NCBI GenBank assembly: GCA_023396535.1 | Contig: JAEWWD010000252.1 | Span: 1-6,734, forward strand | From: Bacillota bacterium | Lineage (GTDB): Bacteria; Bacillota; Clostridia; Christensenellales; CAG-138 | DNA length: 6,734 bases | Reading direction: 5' to 3' | Shown here: positions 5,659 through 6,734 of the stretch, one piece after another | Layout: each line of letters starts with the position of its first letter | Numbering within the stretch: the stretch's first letter is position 1 | Translations under genes and position numbers: made by a program | Notes under the pieces: generated by a model | Told to the model about the DNA's origin: nothing | The model's input: the letters and a program-made list of their open reading frames with translations, nothing else | The model's database searches: none

Positions 5659-5667
5659 TGCTATAAA
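5659..5667 (+). promoter_or_regulatory. Candidate extended -10 promoter of hemW
   Basis: TGCTATAAA (5659-5667) matches the extended -10 pattern TGnTATAAT with one mismatch. The hexamer 17 bp upstream, TTTTCT (5639-5644), is a poor -35. Initiation near 5674 would leave a leader of about 30 nt. The ribosome binding site GAGGTGA (5694-5700) follows at proper distance from the ATG. Confidence 0.55.
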
Positions 5668-5703
5668 ATAGGAGAATACATCCGTTTTACAGTGAGGTGA
5701 AGG

Positions 5704-6734
5704 ATGCCTGGACTATACCTGCACGTACCGTTCTGCGTTTTGAAATGCCGCTATTGCGATTTCCCGTCCTATGCGGGAGTACAGGACCGCATGGCAGCCT
5801 ATTTGCGCGCCATGACGGCGGAAATGGATACGCTCGCAAATGAGGAATGGGGAGCGTTCGACACGGTGTTTCTGGGCGGCGGCACGCCCTCCCTGCTAAC
5901 GGGAGACGAACTGAACGGGTTGATGCGCGCGTTGCGACAACGCTTTCAAATCGCGCCGGACGCGGAAATCAGCATGGAATGCAACCCCGGCACTGTGGAC
6001 GCGCATAAGCTGCATGAATACCGAAACGGCGGGATCAACCGGTTATCCCTGGGCCTGCAGAGCATGGACGACCGACTGCTGCGCCGCATAGGGCGCATCC
6101 ATACGCAAGAACAGTTCCTTGCCGCATATACGCAGGCGAGGAAGGCTGGATTTGAAAACATCAATGTGGACGTCATGGCGGGCCTGCCCGGCCAGACGCA
6201 GTCGGGATATCTTGACACGCTGAAACAGGTGGTCGCACTCTCGCCGGAACACGTCTCCGCTTACGGCCTCATACTTGAGGAAGGCACGCCGCTTTTTGAC
6301 GACGTGGAGTTTGGACGGGAAACGGTGCCCGATGAGGATACGGTCTCGGATATGCTGGATGCCGGGCTGGCACTTTTGGAGGCAAGCGGCTACGCGCGCT
6401 ACGAGATATCGAATTATGCGCGACCGGGTTTCCGATGCCGCCATAATCTGAACTACTGGCGCAACGGAGAATACCTCGGCATAGGCGCCGCTGCGCATTC
6501 CGCGTGGCGTTTACGGGATAGCGATGCGCCGCGCTGGACGCGCTGGAGCAATCCGTCCGACCTCGGCGCTTACGAAGCCTCGGTAGGCTTATCGCTCGCG
6601 GTGCGGGAGCTTACGCGCATCCCCGTCGCGGAGGAAGCGTTTGAGACGGTCATGCTGGGGCTGCGGACGGTGAAGGGGGTATCGCTTGTCGCATTCAATG
6701 CCCGCTTCGGGCAGGCTCTTGATCTGCTCTACCC
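5704..6734 (+). CDS. hemW: Radical SAM heme chaperone HemW (3' end outside window)
   Basis: HemW binds heme and passes it to heme-requiring enzymes such as respiratory complexes. It was long annotated as oxygen-independent coproporphyrinogen III oxidase because it resembles HemN. The first 343 residues are present, of roughly 375-400 usual. The radical SAM iron-sulfur motif CxxxCxxC is at C11, C15 and C18, followed by DF. GGGTPS (58-63) and GLPGQT (160-165) are family motifs. HNLNYW (247-252), with GIGAAAHS (259-266), is the HNxxYW heme-binding signature that marks HemW rather than true HemN. The ATG has GAGGTGA upstream with good spacing, and the protein starts as the family does (GLYLHVPFC). 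It is divergent from hrcA and is cut by the window edge, not by a visible mutation. Confidence 0.95.
   Translation, partial: MPGLYLHVPFCVLKCRYCDFPSYAGVQDRMAAYLRAMTAEMDTLANEEWGAFDTVFLGGGTPSLLTGDELNGLMRALRQRFQIAPDAEISMECNPGTVDAHKLHEYRNGGINRLSLGLQSMDDRLLRRIGRIHTQEQFLAAYTQARKAGFENINVDVMAGLPGQTQSGYLDTLKQVVALSPEHVSAYGLILEEGTPLFDDVEFGRETVPDEDTVSDMLDAGLALLEASGYARYEISNYARPGFRCRHNLNYWRNGEYLGIGAAAHSAWRLRDSDAPRWTRWSNPSDLGAYEASVGLSLAVRELTRIPVAEEAFETVMLGLRTVKGVSLVAFNARFGQALDLLY

Noticed and set aside
5445..5703. CtsR operator or sigma-B promoter in the hrcA-hemW region.
   Set aside because: No tandem GGTCAAA-like heptads and no GTTT/GGGTAT pair with suitable spacing are visible.
5946..6498. Two - strand frames opposite hemW.
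   Set aside because: hemW is well supported by the CxxxCxxC and HNxxYW motifs and by its start. The opposite frames have no ribosome binding site and look like antisense shadows.

Overview
The window looks like chromosomal DNA from a Gram-positive bacterium of the Firmicutes (Bacillota), most likely a fairly GC-rich member of the Clostridia. Three things point there: a complete HrcA-controlled class I heat-shock cluster (hrcA-grpE-dnaK-dnaJ), a perfect CIRCE operator, and a DnaK of the short-loop Gram-positive type. Genus cannot be named from sequence reading alone. No mobile element, CRISPR array, rRNA, tRNA or defence system is visible.

Layout from left to right: (a) 1-201, + strand, the last 66 codons of a HEAT-repeat protein that best fits the C-terminus of epoxyqueuosine reductase (QueG). 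(b) 202-510, a gene-free stretch with an extended -10 candidate promoter, a clear rho-independent terminator (so possibly a ~73-nt small RNA) and, on the other strand, the hairpin that ends the dnaJ message. (c) 511-5444, - strand, transcribed right to left: hrcA, grpE, dnaK, dnaJ. The first three are closely spaced. dnaJ is set apart by 219 bp holding several strong inverted repeats, and it starts with TTG. (d) 5445-5703, a divergent regulatory region with the hrcA promoter, the CIRCE operator, two further inverted repeats and a candidate hemW promoter. (e) 5704-6734, + strand, hemW, cut off by the window end.

How it works together: HrcA binds CIRCE immediately downstream of its own promoter and represses the whole leftward cluster. 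On heat or folding stress repression is lifted, and DnaK, its co-chaperone DnaJ and its nucleotide exchange factor GrpE are made together. HemW is a radical-SAM heme chaperone that often sits beside hrcA in Firmicutes. Here it is divergent, so it is probably not part of the heat-shock transcript.

The window is mostly conserved housekeeping DNA. The points most worth a second look are the hairpin-rich dnaK-dnaJ spacer with the TTG start of dnaJ, the nested dyads around the hrcA promoter, and the possible small RNA at about 307-379. I found no convincing sign of a previously undescribed multi-gene system.
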